Below, one piece after another: positions 17,302 to 27,264 of a stretch of 51,766 nt of DNA. The stretch is from assembly GCA_937957685.1 (NCBI GenBank), contig CALGAO010000143.1:1-51766 (forward strand), in the 5' to 3' direction. The notes beneath the pieces were generated by a model. It was not told where the DNA came from and made no database searches. It worked only from the letters and a program-made list of their open reading frames with translations. Source of the DNA: an uncultured Paenibacillaceae bacterium (GTDB lineage Bacteria; Bacillota; Bacilli; Paenibacillales; DA-C8). How positions within the stretch are numbered: the first letter of the stretch is position 1; every line of letters begins with the position of its first letter. The position numbers and the translations under genes were made by a program.

Positions 17302-18033
17302 ATGAAGCTGCTCCTGGTCGATCCTGAAGTTCAATCCAGAGATCACCTGCTGAGCCTGATAGATTGGGAAGGTCTCGGGTTTGACGTGGCGGCGCCGGAT
17401 TACCGGATCTGCGAGGGCATCCTGCAGTCGATCGACAAGCTGGCCTATGACCTGGTGGTCATTCACTCCGGCGTGCTGCCCTCCTATTGTTTGAAGCTGT
17501 GCGAGCGCATCCGGAAACTCAGCCATGTGCCGATCGTGCTGCTCGGCGGCATCAGGGACTTTCATATCGTGCGCAAGGCCATCACCCTCCAGGTAAGCGA
17601 TTATCTGCCCGATCCCTATCAACCGGAGGATCTGATCGCATGTCTGATGAATGTTCGTGACCAGCTGCTGCCTCAAGCCAAGCCCGCGACACAGAAGGAT
17701 CAGTCCGCGACCATCATCGACATCGTGAAGCGATACGTCCAGGACAGATTAGATCAGAATATCACGCTGAAGGAAATTTCGAGCCAGCTGCATTTCAACA
17801 GCACGTACCTCGGGCAGAAATTCAAACGGCACATGAACATGACGTTCAATGAATATGTGCTTCAGCAGAGAATGGAGAAGGCCAAACAGCTGCTACAGGA
17901 GACGGACATGCGAATCTACGAGATCGCCCAACGGGTGGGCTATTCGGAGGTGGACTGGTTCTACAAGAAATTCAGGGAATACGTCGGAACGAGCGCCAAC
18001 GAATACCGCAAGCGGCTGACATGCACAGCTTGA
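17302..18033 (+). CDS. AraC-family regulator with degenerate receiver domain
   Basis: A 243-residue protein from ATG 17302 (MKLLLVDPEV); in-frame ATG 17278 and TTG 17230 would add 8 or 24 residues. Residues 1-115 have the layout of a response-regulator receiver, but the acidic pair is reduced to VDPE. The phosphorylated Asp position in the usual VLTDIxMP is replaced by His in LVVIHSGVLP, so phosphorylation is not expected. The C-terminal ~100 residues are a double helix-turn-helix AraC domain (TLKEISSQLHFNSTYLGQKF, then IYEIAQRVGYSEVDWFYKKF). It is divergent from the transporter block, which is its likely target. A stem-loop terminator follows. Confidence 0.85.
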   Translation: MKLLLVDPEVQSRDHLLSLIDWEGLGFDVAAPDYRICEGILQSIDKLAYDLVVIHSGVLPSYCLKLCERIRKLSHVPIVLLGGIRDFHIVRKAITLQVSDYLPDPYQPEDLIACLMNVRDQLLPQAKPATQKDQSATIIDIVKRYVQDRLDQNITLKEISSQLHFNSTYLGQKFKRHMNMTFNEYVLQQRMEKAKQLLQETDMRIYEIAQRVGYSEVDWFYKKFREYVGTSANEYRKRLTCTA

Positions 18034-18098
18034 CGAGGGGATGAGCCAGGATGTCTCGTCGGCTCATCACGCGGCCTGCGCCGCACAGCGATCTGCCT

Positions 18099-18145
18099 GA
18101 CGACGCAAGGGGCTGTCCCGGCAGGGTAGCCCCTCGTCTTTTTTT
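18099..18145 (+). terminator. Terminator of the AraC-family gene
   Basis: GACG...AGGGGCT pairs with AGCCCCT-CGTC and is followed by seven T residues (18139-18145). It separates this gene from the convergent GH43 gene. Confidence 0.85.
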
Positions 18146-18194
18146 GTATGGAAAGGATCGTCGGAGCGGCGTGAGTGCAGATAATATCCGTCAG

Positions 18195-19700
18195 CTATTC
18201 ACCTCCCCTGTACAGGAAGCAATCCACATCCACATAACCGCCTGTCTCACGGGTTGCATAATGGAACAGACCGATGCGGCAGCCCATGAAGTGATGCAAC
18301 GTATACCGCAATTGGTGCGTGATCCCCAGCTTCCGCCACTCTGTGCCATCCTCGGAATAATAGAAATCAGCGGTATCGGCATGATCGCGAAAATCAAAAT
18401 CAATCCTTAGCCACACCCGTTCTCCTTCATAGGGCACCTGCTCCAACGCCGCATCCCGTCCATCTTCCCCGCGTACACACATCGCGACATACCGCGTTCC
18501 ATCGTCAGCGATCAGGAAACCAACCGTGCCATAATCATATTGCAGCGCGACGAGTCCCGCCCGGTCCCCCGGCTTCATCCGGGCGCCATCGAACAGCGCC
18601 ACCGCGCTGCAGGTCGGGCCTTCGGTCCGCTGCGTCAACGTATTGCGGGCCAGCTCCACTCGGCTTGCCAGATGGCCAGTCGTGAGACGGAGATGTCCGG
18701 GCCGGGCCGTAACCGACCATAACCGGTTATCGGGATTATGATTCCATTGCCATTGCGGGCGCAACCGATCCTCATCGTAATCGAAGTGGTCGCTGATGAC
18801 CAGACGGTACGTATCCGATGGAGGAACATCCGCCTCGAAGGATCTGGGTGCCTTGCCGTCCATCCCGTACACCGGCCAGCCGTCCTCCCATCGCACGGGC
18901 ACCACGCACGGAACCCTGCCCACCGCCCCATGATCCTGGAACAGGACGGCGTACCAGTCACCCGCAGGCGAGTCCACCAGACCGCCTTGCGCCACTCCCG
19001 CATTGCGATAACCCATGTCATCGTCCAGCAGAACCTTGCGCTCATAAGGTCCGAGCAGTTGCCTTGAGCGATAGCCGACCACGCGGCGACGAGCGCTCCC
19101 GGTTCTCGGCCATTCGATGAAGAGCAGATAATAGAAGCCATTCAGCTTGTAGGCATGGCAACCCTCGCAACGCAGCCCGATGCCCTCACGCGGCGTCTCC
19201 AGCAGCAGCTGATCGAGGCCGCCAGGTTGGAAGCCCGTCCCATCGGCCGTCATCTCCCTGATTCGGATGTCGCCATTGCCATAGATGACGTAGACCCTGC
19301 CGTCATCATCGAACAGCAGGCTCGGATCATGACGGATGCCTTCGAACGCGTGACGTTTCCATGGGCCACGCTCGATATCCTGAGTGGTATAAATATAGAA
19401 GCGATTCATGTCATTGCAGGAGAAGCACACATAGAACGTTCCTTGATGGTACCGAAGACATGCCGCCCAGGAACCCTTGCCGTATATCCCCCTGCCGTCC
19501 AGCAAGTTGTGCGCATCATGGTCCTCCAGCGTGTCGAAGACATAACCGATCAGCTTCCACTCCTTCAGATTCACCGACTTCATGATCGGGCAACCCGGCA
19601 TCGTATGCATGCTCGTGCTGACCATGTAATACGTCGTTCCGACCCGGATCACGCTGACATCAGGGACATCCGCCCAGATCACGGGGTTCGTGATGATCAT
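18195..19700 (-). CDS. GH43 beta-xylosidase/alpha-L-arabinofuranosidase
   Basis: A 501-residue family 43 glycosidase with no signal peptide, so cytoplasmic. It would remove xylose or arabinose from imported oligosaccharides. The five-bladed propeller covers about 1-310: general base D14 (WADVPDVSVI), D125 (HDPSLLFDDDG) and general acid E179 (CEGCHAYK). A C-terminal beta-sandwich (about 315-501, VDVDCFLYRGG at the end) is typical of the xylosidase-like subfamily. It closely resembles the first GH43 half and adjacent sandwich of the upstream 1338-residue protein, including the shared QDH, RWEDGWPVYG, WNHNPDN and NTLTQRT segments. It appears to be a paralogue for use inside the cell. It is the last gene of the 28926-18195 unit. 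Confidence 0.92.
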   Translation of the reverse strand: MIITNPVIWADVPDVSVIRVGTTYYMVSTSMHTMPGCPIMKSVNLKEWKLIGYVFDTLEDHDAHNLLDGRGIYGKGSWAACLRYHQGTFYVCFSCNDMNRFYIYTTQDIERGPWKRHAFEGIRHDPSLLFDDDGRVYVIYGNGDIRIREMTADGTGFQPGGLDQLLLETPREGIGLRCEGCHAYKLNGFYYLLFIEWPRTGSARRRVVGYRSRQLLGPYERKVLLDDDMGYRNAGVAQGGLVDSPAGDWYAVLFQDHGAVGRVPCVVPVRWEDGWPVYGMDGKAPRSFEADVPPSDTYRLVISDHFDYDEDRLRPQWQWNHNPDNRLWSVTARPGHLRLTTGHLASRVELARNTLTQRTEGPTCSAVALFDGARMKPGDRAGLVALQYDYGTVGFLIADDGTRYVAMCVRGEDGRDAALEQVPYEGERVWLRIDFDFRDHADTADFYYSEDGTEWRKLGITHQLRYTLHHFMGCRIGLFHYATRETGGYVDVDCFLYRGGE

Positions 19701-19791
19701 CTGCTGTACACATCCTTCCGTCTCGCATCATCGAAGGCTGCCAGCTCTTCAGCGGAGCCGGCAGCCGTTCTTCTTGCTCCTTGCCGTTTGC

Positions 19792-22700
19792 TTATCGGTT
19801 CAACCGCCAATAATCTAACTCGAACAAAGGGATATCCGGGGGGCCGAAGAAGATCAGATACACGTCATGAACACCTTGCACCGGTTGCAGTGCTGCCGTG
19901 AGCTCGGTCCAGCCTGAGCCAACATCAGCCGCGTGCACCTGAAGCGTGCCGATCCGCTGCCCGTCCAGTCCGTCTATGCGAATCTCGATGAACCCGTCAG
20001 CCTGTACGTTGGAGATCGCAGCCGTGAACGAGGCCGCCGGCTGTTCACCGAAGTTCACTCTGGACAGGGCGATCCAGTCACCGCCATGAATATCCGCAAG
20101 CGCCCTCTGAACCGGATCTTCCGGCGCGATCGGGCGCGTCTTCACGCCAGCTTGCCAGGCGAAGGTCTCGCCTTCCACCCGCTCGTACGGATCGAGCGCC
20201 TGGACTTGCTCCACGCCCTGGTAATCGGCCTGGATGTCCAGGATCGCGCCGCTGTCGTCGAAGAACACCCGGTTCAGGTGCGTGGACCGATACCCCTTGC
20301 CGAAGTGGCCCATCGCCTTGGATAACGTCTGCGCGTGATAGGCGATGTACCAGTCCCCGCCGAACTCGAAGATCGCATGATGGTTGTTGCCGCCCACGTC
20401 GAAGAAATGGCCAGGATTCTTCAGGATCGAACCACCGTATGCCCACGGCCCCATCGGGCTGTCGCTGGTCATATAGACGATCTCTCCCGCTCCCGGGCTT
20501 CCCGGTGGACGCTCCCCGCTGTAGAAGTTCGAGCAATACGTATAATAGTAGACGCCATTGAACTTATGGATGCCGTTGTCCTCGAACATGTACGGCGCAT
20601 CGATCGTCACGGCCTCGCCAACGACGCTGATCATGTCATCGCCCAGCTTCATGACGCGCGCCGTCATCGGATGCTCCCACTGTCCTTCCGGGACGCCTCC
20701 TCCGAAGTAGATATAGGCGCTGCCATCGTCATCGACGAGCACGGCAGGATCGAACAGCCAGTGCACACCCGCCACGCCAGGAGTCGAACGCTCGATCAAG
20801 GGCTTGCCGATCGGATCGACCCAGGGGCCCAGCGGACTGTCGCTGGTCAACACGCCGATGTTGCTCGCGTTGTTGGCGAAGTACAGGAAGAATCGATCCT
20901 TGCCATCGATCACCTTGTGTGCGACGGCAGGGGCCCATGATTGCGTGGCCCACTTCGCCGCGCCATCCCGTCCGGCGACATGAATCTCGCCGTGATCGGT
21001 CCAGTTGACGAGATCATCGGAGGAGATCACCGTGATCTTGTTGATCGTACCGTAAGTATTCTCCTTGATATGGCCGTTGGCGTCATACTCGAAGGCGTCC
21101 GCCGTCATATACAGATAGACCCGGCCTTGATAGACCAGCGCATAAGGGTCCGCACCGAACTTGTTCGAAACCAGCGGATTGCCATAGGGCGGCACCTTGC
21201 CCACCGCGCTAGCCAGTATCGTCATGCTCACCCTGGCATGAGCGCCGCTTACGTCATACGACTCTTCCCGATGGTCCTCATATTGAATGATCATCTCGCG
21301 TATGCCCACCTCCCCGATCTGTGTATCTTCCACGGCTTGCTTCATCCGCAAACGAATCACGGCCAACCTCGGTATGCCATCCCCCTGTTTGTCGTAGCGA
21401 ACAGGACCGGATGAAGTGGACAGGAAGGTCGCCCGCACGCCACCGTCCGTCGCCTCCAGCCGCACCTCGGCGCGCAGCCCATCATCCGGCACGATCTCCA
21501 GCACCTCCAGAACTTGCGGTATATGCAGTTCCATCCGGATGCTCGCGATATTCCCGTATGCGGGAAGCTGATTGACTACCACAGGCACGTCATACACCAT
21601 CGACGGGTCGCTGCCCATGATGATCTCCCCTCCACCGATGCCGGCCGTCAGCTCCAGCGGGGTGGATTCGCCCGTCAGCTCGGGTTCGAAGCGGAAATAA
21701 TCGACGTCGACATAGCCGCCCAACTGCTTCGTCGCATAATTGAAGATGGCGAAGCGGTAGCCCATAAAATGCGGCAGCGTGTACCGCATCCTGAGCTGCG
21801 AGCCGAACTGCGTCCATGAAGTGCCGTCATAGCTGTAATAGAAGCTCGCCACATCCTGGCTGAAGTCCATGTCGATCTTCAGGTACACCTGCTCAGCCAG
21901 CAGTTCCTCCCGTGCCCGCTCTCCGCTTCTCTCCGCCATGATGAGATAGGAACGGCCATCTTGCTTCGTCACGCCGATGAGCCCATACTCCTGCTGGAAG
22001 GCCGCCAGTCCCGCCACATCGCCCTCCAGCATATGTCGCGTATCGAGCGAGATCCAGCCGGAGCTGTAGGGGCCTTGGGTTCTCTGGGTCAGCGTGTTCC
22101 GCGCCTGCTCGATGGATTCGGCCACACTCGCTGTGCGCAGCCGCAGATACCCCCTTCTCTCCGTGAGCGACCAACGGCTGTTGTCCGGGTTGTGGTTCCA
22201 TTGCCAGGTCAGTCCCAGCTTCGAGCCGTTCGGCGCTGCTTCCGGGTTCGCGGAAGGGGGAGGCAGATTCTCCTTGATCGATACATAATCCACATAGAAG
22301 TCCATCATATCCCGCTCCGCATCCGGCTGTTCGACCCAGGGAGTCTCGAGGAACAGGTCAAGGCTGGACGGATCGTCATCGATTACAAAGGTGCCCTGGA
22401 TCACCGTCCATTCGCCCCTGTTCGCAACCCCCCTCACCAGGTTCTGGTACGAAGTTTGCCCGCCGCTCGTCTTCTGGGCCGTCAGGACAAATTCCTTCTG
22501 CTCCGGTCCTTCCGTGTACCTGATGCGGAATGTCGCTTTGTACTCCTTGCCGGATTGCATCCGCCAGCTGAAGCTCTGCTCGATCCCCGCCCAGGTATGA
22601 ACGCGTTTGGTCACGTGGGCGATCCGGTTGCCGTCCTCCGTCAGGATGCGCACCTCTGAGCCTCGCGCCTTCCAATTGGCCAAGCCGTCGGCAAAGTCAT

Positions 22701-23808
22701 AATTTTTCGTGAATTCCACGTTCGTATCAGGTTCGGCGACCGGTTCCGGTTCCTCCTCGATGATGCCCTCCTGGTAAAAGTCATCGCTGCGCACCAGCTC
22801 TGTCGTGAAGCTGCTGGTACCCGGCGGCTTCACAAACGTCAGCGGAACCTTGCCCTCCTCATCGCCGTACACCGGCCAGCCGTCCTCCCAGCGCACCGGT
22901 ACCAGCACGGGGATGCGTCCGACCGCGTCATGATCCTGGAACAGCATCGCATACCACTTGCCGTCCGGCGTATCGACCAGGCCGCCCTGCGCGACGCCGT
23001 TGTTCTTGTACCCCATCGTATCGCTGAGCGCGAGACGTCCTTCATATGGCCCGTCGATCCGGTCCGCGCGGTAGATGTATTGCCTCCGTATGTTGCCCTG
23101 TTCCCACCATATCGTGGCGATGTAGTATCTGCCGTTGATCTTGTAGGCGTGTGCGCCTTCCATGCCCTCCTGGCCCGAGGGGATGATCGTCTGGTTCAAT
23201 CCGTGCGGATTCAGCGATGTCAGGTCCGGGCTCAGTTCGCTGATCCTTAGATCCGTGCGGCCGTGAATGATATACGCCTTGCCGTCATCGTCGAACAGGA
23301 GCGACGGATCGTGCATATAGGTGTTGAATTCCGTCCGTTCCCATCTTCCGGCCGGATCATCGGTGCTGAACAGATAGGTCTTGCCCGTATCAAGCGCGGC
23401 GAACAGGACATAGAACCTGCCGTCGCGGTAGTTCAGACTGCTGGCCCATGCCCCTTTCCCGTAGGCGTTCTGACCGCCTCGCAGCGCATAGGCGTCGTTC
23501 TCCTCCAGCCGCTGGTATGGATACCCGATGATCTCCCAATTGACCAGATCGGTCGAACGCATGATGGGCGTGCCGGGCATCATATGCATCGTCGTGCTGG
23601 ACATGTAGTATACGTTCCCCACCCGGATGACGCTCGGGTCCGGGACATCCGCCCAGATGATCGGGTTGGTCGCATATGGCGGCGGCTCTCCCGGATCCGC
23701 CTGCCCGCTACCGGCAGCTTGCCAGAATCCCCATATCGCAGCACCGATGACGATGACCGCCGCGACAGCGATCACCAACATCCTGTGCTTGTGGTTCCTC
23801 ATCCACAT
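19792..23808 (-). CDS. Secreted double-GH43 arabinoxylan enzyme with carbohydrate-binding modules
   Basis: A 1338-residue multidomain exoenzyme with an N-terminal membrane segment (about 10-28). First GH43, about 45-330: D57, D167 and E217 (WADVPDPSV, HDPSLLFDDDG, MEGAHAYK). CBM4/9/22-like sandwich, about 365-513. A GH43-associated beta-sandwich, about 530-707. A cohesin-like or similar Ig-fold domain, about 717-866. Second GH43, about 870-1195, resembling XynD-type arabinofuranohydrolases: D887, D1020 and E1076 (FGADPYAL, HWLFDPAVLVDDDG, MFEDNGIHK). CBM6-like module, about 1205-1338. The two catalytic domains differ, so the enzyme probably combines two activities on decorated xylan. It starts 10 bases after the YesN gene and precedes the smaller GH43. 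No sortase or S-layer anchor is seen. Confidence 0.9.
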   Translation of the reverse strand: MWMRNHKHRMLVIAVAAVIVIGAAIWGFWQAAGSGQADPGEPPPYATNPIIWADVPDPSVIRVGNVYYMSSTTMHMMPGTPIMRSTDLVNWEIIGYPYQRLEENDAYALRGGQNAYGKGAWASSLNYRDGRFYVLFAALDTGKTYLFSTDDPAGRWERTEFNTYMHDPSLLFDDDGKAYIIHGRTDLRISELSPDLTSLNPHGLNQTIIPSGQEGMEGAHAYKINGRYYIATIWWEQGNIRRQYIYRADRIDGPYEGRLALSDTMGYKNNGVAQGGLVDTPDGKWYAMLFQDHDAVGRIPVLVPVRWEDGWPVYGDEEGKVPLTFVKPPGTSSFTTELVRSDDFYQEGIIEEEPEPVAEPDTNVEFTKNYDFADGLANWKARGSEVRILTEDGNRIAHVTKRVHTWAGIEQSFSWRMQSGKEYKATFRIRYTEGPEQKEFVLTAQKTSGGQTSYQNLVRGVANRGEWTVIQGTFVIDDDPSSLDLFLETPWVEQPDAERDMMDFYVDYVSIKENLPPPSANPEAAPNGSKLGLTWQWNHNPDNSRWSLTERRGYLRLRTASVAESIEQARNTLTQRTQGPYSSGWISLDTRHMLEGDVAGLAAFQQEYGLIGVTKQDGRSYLIMAERSGERAREELLAEQVYLKIDMDFSQDVASFYYSYDGTSWTQFGSQLRMRYTLPHFMGYRFAIFNYATKQLGGYVDVDYFRFEPELTGESTPLELTAGIGGGEIIMGSDPSMVYDVPVVVNQLPAYGNIASIRMELHIPQVLEVLEIVPDDGLRAEVRLEATDGGVRATFLSTSSGPVRYDKQGDGIPRLAVIRLRMKQAVEDTQIGEVGIREMIIQYEDHREESYDVSGAHARVSMTILASAVGKVPPYGNPLVSNKFGADPYALVYQGRVYLYMTADAFEYDANGHIKENTYGTINKITVISSDDLVNWTDHGEIHVAGRDGAAKWATQSWAPAVAHKVIDGKDRFFLYFANNASNIGVLTSDSPLGPWVDPIGKPLIERSTPGVAGVHWLFDPAVLVDDDGSAYIYFGGGVPEGQWEHPMTARVMKLGDDMISVVGEAVTIDAPYMFEDNGIHKFNGVYYYTYCSNFYSGERPPGSPGAGEIVYMTSDSPMGPWAYGGSILKNPGHFFDVGGNNHHAIFEFGGDWYIAYHAQTLSKAMGHFGKGYRSTHLNRVFFDDSGAILDIQADYQGVEQVQALDPYERVEGETFAWQAGVKTRPIAPEDPVQRALADIHGGDWIALSRVNFGEQPAASFTAAISNVQADGFIEIRIDGLDGQRIGTLQVHAADVGSGWTELTAALQPVQGVHDVYLIFFGPPDIPLFELDYWRLNR

Positions 23809-23817
23809 GAATGGCTC

Positions 23818-25449
23818 TTATCCCCCTTTGATCAGTTGATCTCTGTATTCCTGCGGAGACACTCCTGTCGTCTTCTTGAAGAAGCGGGTGAAGGAATGCG
23901 CGGCGTCATAGCCGACGGCCGCCGCCACTTCCCGTACTTTCAGGTCGCGATCCTGGAGCAGTTCCTTCGCCCTGGCGATCCGGCATTGCTCGATGTAGTC
24001 CGACAGGTTCATGCCCTTCTCCTGTTTGAACAATCTCGACAGATAGGACGGATTGAAATAATGCAGTTCCGCCAGTCGTACGAGCGACAGATCCTCGTTC
24101 AGATGCGTCAGGATATAATGGCACAGTCGATCGATGATCTTCGCGGCCCGGTCCTTCTCCTTGAGTCGGTTATGGGTGAATATGCGACGGGCGATCTGAT
24201 ACAGATACACGAACGCTTCACTGAGCGAACCATGTTCATCGAATCGCATCAACTTGCCATAGTCGCCGATCATCCCGTGCAAGCCGGAACGATTGATATG
24301 CCCCAGGAGAGACAACGCGATCCCGTAGTAGGTTTCCATCACAAGCGGAGGATTCGTGGTGTCCATGCAGACGACGGTCATCATCACTTCATCGAAACCT
24401 GCGATGAAATCATCCTCCCGGCCTGCATCGAGGTGGGCAGCCAGAATATCCAGCTTCTGCTTCATCCGGTATTCCTCACGGCTCTGCAGATCCTCGCTCT
24501 CCTCCTGACCTGCCTTGATGATCGCCGGCATGCCGCCGCCAAAGCGGAGATGCATGAGCAGATGGAGGCGTTCATATTGCAAGGACGCTTCCGTCCAGGT
24601 GCATGGCTCACCGTTGATCGCGAACGTAAGCACCAGCCCGGACGACTCCATCACGGATTGCTGGATAAGTTCCATCGTCCCTTCCAGGTAGCGAATCAGA
24701 TGCGGAACGAATCGCCCCTCCGCCTTGTCGGGTTGGATGAACCAGACCAGATCCCCGTACTTGTCTTCGATGACGATGCTGATGGGCCGTTCCGTCAGGT
24801 ATGAATTCCATACCAGTCTGACCCCGTTGAGCCGCTCGCGCCGCTCCATATAGGAGAGGCCGTCCGGATATTGGATGTGTCCCAGCGCGAGAACAACGGG
24901 CGAACGCGCGTCCAGACAGATGTTCAGTTGACGGAAATCATCCTCCAGTTGCGCGAGGTCCTTATCCGGCGAGTCCTGAATCAAGTGGCGGAAATAGTCC
25001 GTCTGCCACATCAGTTCCAGCTGTCCCGCCCGATCGCGCGATTGATTGATGAGTTGGTCCATCCGTTCACTGTGCCTGATCTCCTCGAGCACCTCGCGAA
25101 CGGTATCCAGCACCTTGTTGTAACCTTCGGTTTTCAGCAGATAACGGATGTTGGGCACTTTCATCGCCTGGTAAGCGTAGTCGAACTCGCTGTGACCCGT
25201 CAGGAAGATGATTCGGCAACGAGGCCAATACTGCCGGATCTGCTCGGACAGCTCCAGTCCGTTCATCCCGGGCATGCGAATATCCGTCAGCACGATATCG
25301 ATCCGCGTGCGGGACAGCCAGGCGAGCGCCTCCCGCGCCGAATACGCCTTGCATACATCGAGCTCATCCGGCAGCAGCTTCCGGGTCACCTCATACAAAC
25401 TGTCGGTGATGATCTCTTCATCATCCACGATGAGCATCCTGTGCATCAT
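23818..25449 (-). CDS. YesN-type response regulator with AraC DNA-binding domain
   Basis: Response regulator of 543 residues from ATG 25449, placed six bases after GAGG; it overlaps the kinase gene by 29 bases. The receiver domain is intact: D9, D10, phosphorylation site D56 in VLTDIRMPGMNG, then LTGHS and LLKTEG. A middle region of about 300 residues precedes the AraC domain at about 440-543 (LVRLAELHYFNPSYLSRLFK and VREVAAAVGYDAAHSFTRFF). It is the partner of the YesM-type kinase upstream and probably switches on the GH43 genes downstream in response to a xylan-derived sugar. Confidence 0.93.
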   Translation of the reverse strand: MMHRMLIVDDEEIITDSLYEVTRKLLPDELDVCKAYSAREALAWLSRTRIDIVLTDIRMPGMNGLELSEQIRQYWPRCRIIFLTGHSEFDYAYQAMKVPNIRYLLKTEGYNKVLDTVREVLEEIRHSERMDQLINQSRDRAGQLELMWQTDYFRHLIQDSPDKDLAQLEDDFRQLNICLDARSPVVLALGHIQYPDGLSYMERRERLNGVRLVWNSYLTERPISIVIEDKYGDLVWFIQPDKAEGRFVPHLIRYLEGTMELIQQSVMESSGLVLTFAINGEPCTWTEASLQYERLHLLMHLRFGGGMPAIIKAGQEESEDLQSREEYRMKQKLDILAAHLDAGREDDFIAGFDEVMMTVVCMDTTNPPLVMETYYGIALSLLGHINRSGLHGMIGDYGKLMRFDEHGSLSEAFVYLYQIARRIFTHNRLKEKDRAAKIIDRLCHYILTHLNEDLSLVRLAELHYFNPSYLSRLFKQEKGMNLSDYIEQCRIARAKELLQDRDLKVREVAAAVGYDAAHSFTRFFKKTTGVSPQEYRDQLIKGG

Positions 25450-27187
25450 GATCTTCCTCCCCATCCGCAAGCTTGATCTGAATCTGCACCTTCAGTCCGC
25501 CGAGCTCACTTCTGTCCAGGACGAGCCCGCTCTCCTCGCCGTATGCAAGCTGCAAGCGCCTGTGGATATTGATCATGCCGGTCATCTCATACGACTCTGA
25601 CGAGCGCTTCAGTCTGTGACGCAGCTCCTCCAGCTCGGCATCGCTGATCTCGCCGCTGTTCTCGATGATGATGCGGAGGAGTTTGCCCACCACCTCGAAG
25701 GAGACGCTCAAGCGGCCTTGCTCCACGTTCTCCAGGCTATGCTCATAAGCATTCTCAATGATCGGCTGGATGATCAACTTCGGCACCTTGATCTGCTCCA
25801 GTTCACCAGGCAGCTCGTCAAAATCCACCTTGATCCGGCGAGAGAAACGCAGCTTCTGAATCTCCGTATACATGCGGGAATGGTGAACCTCTTCACCCAA
25901 TCTGACGAAGTCTTCCCCGTTTCGCGTGATGAACCGGAAATATTCCCCGATCATCAGCGTAAATTCCTCGATTCGCTCCAGATCGCCGACCTTCGCCATC
26001 GAGTGCAGGATGAAGAAGCTGTTGTAAAGAAAATGCGGATTGATCTGCGATTGCAGCTGCTTCAGCTCCGCTCTCTGCATCATCATCTGATGTTTGAAAT
26101 CCTGTTCGATCAGATTCTGCAGGCGCTTGATCATCTGGTTGAACCGATCGTACAGATACCCGAATTCATCGCGTTGGTTATGATCGATACGGATATCCAG
26201 CACACCACCTTCCATCTTGCGAAACCCTTTCACCAGCAGCAGGAGCGGCTTGTGCACCTTCTTGTAACTGATATAGGAATAAAGCACAACGGCGAGCAGC
26301 GTAGCGGTGGCATAGACCCAGGCCCACAGCTTGAACTTGCCGAGCGGCCGCTTGACCTCTTCCTCCGGCAGGAAGGTCACAACCGACATCTGAAGATCTT
26401 CCGAATAGGCATGATTCATCTGATAGGTTCGGCCATGCCAATCATGAATGAGCATCGCACCCGTCCCGGCACTTCTCTGGTTGAGATATTCTGTGAGCAG
26501 CGGCTCGTCCTCCTCGCGGCTCGTGAGCGCATAGTCCATGGTCTCGGCTATGAGGAATGCTCCGCTCGTTTCGTACAGATTCAATCGCGACAGCGAATGG
26601 CGAAGCTGCGCCTCGTCCAGCTGGATCTGTACGATAAACAGCGGCAGCTCATCTTTCATGCCGCTCAGCTTGAGCGCAACGAGATGAAGGGAATCGCCAT
26701 GCAGCAAGAATCTGCCTTCCCGCTTGAGCGCCTGCGTATACAACCCATGAAACATGGCCCCATCCAGATCGTCTATGCCGTTCTTCGCCGAGATCGTCTT
26801 TCCGGCGGTGCGAAGGTGAAGGCATACATCGGCGATCAGGGCGCTGCTGTTCTTGATCGAGGTGAGACGTTGCATCGCATAGTTCAGGCTGTTCTTTCTG
26901 GCCACGGCATCCAGCAGCGACCAGGTGACCGACGAGCGACGAAGATCGACATCCTCCATGATGTCGAACATCTCCAGTTCCAGCCAGGTGATCTCCCGCT
27001 CCATTTCATCGAGATAGAAGGCAAGCTGCGACTCCGCGGCATGCGACAGCTCATCGCTCGCGTTGTTGTAACTCCAGCTGTACAAGTACAGGCTGAGCAG
27101 GATAATCGGCAGGACAACGACCAGATACAAGGCGATCATCCTCATGAAGATCGAATGTCGGAGAGACAGGTTCGGTATTTTCAACAA
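25421..27187 (-). CDS. YesM-type sensor histidine kinase
   Basis: Membrane sensor kinase, 588 residues from TTG 27187, which has a GGGGGA ribosome site eight bases upstream; longer in-frame starts lack one. TM1 is at about 15-37, an extracellular sensor domain at 40-280, TM2 at 284-306 and a HAMP region after it. The phospho-acceptor is H385 in INPHFLYNS (His_kinase PF06580), with N479 in IIQPIIENAYEH. The usual DNG of the ATP site reads ENSG, and GMINIHRRLQLAYG is the second glycine box. It is coupled to the regulator by a 29-base overlap. The large sensor domain probably works with the binding protein encoded just upstream. Confidence 0.92.
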   Translation of the reverse strand: MLKIPNLSLRHSIFMRMIALYLVVVLPIILLSLYLYSWSYNNASDELSHAAESQLAFYLDEMEREITWLELEMFDIMEDVDLRRSSVTWSLLDAVARKNSLNYAMQRLTSIKNSSALIADVCLHLRTAGKTISAKNGIDDLDGAMFHGLYTQALKREGRFLLHGDSLHLVALKLSGMKDELPLFIVQIQLDEAQLRHSLSRLNLYETSGAFLIAETMDYALTSREEDEPLLTEYLNQRSAGTGAMLIHDWHGRTYQMNHAYSEDLQMSVVTFLPEEEVKRPLGKFKLWAWVYATATLLAVVLYSYISYKKVHKPLLLLVKGFRKMEGGVLDIRIDHNQRDEFGYLYDRFNQMIKRLQNLIEQDFKHQMMMQRAELKQLQSQINPHFLYNSFFILHSMAKVGDLERIEEFTLMIGEYFRFITRNGEDFVRLGEEVHHSRMYTEIQKLRFSRRIKVDFDELPGELEQIKVPKLIIQPIIENAYEHSLENVEQGRLSVSFEVVGKLLRIIIENSGEISDAELEELRHRLKRSSESYEMTGMINIHRRLQLAYGEESGLVLDRSELGGLKVQIQIKLADGEEDHDAQDAHRG

Positions 27188-27264
27188 AGATGATTCCCCC
27201 GTTACAGGCTCGTTTGATGGTTGGAGGTCGCGACGATCACAGGAGTGTGCATGCGGCTTGGCGA

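Noticed and set aside
23263..24804. 513-codon plus-strand frame
   Set aside because: Antisense to the GH43 and YesN genes; shadow.
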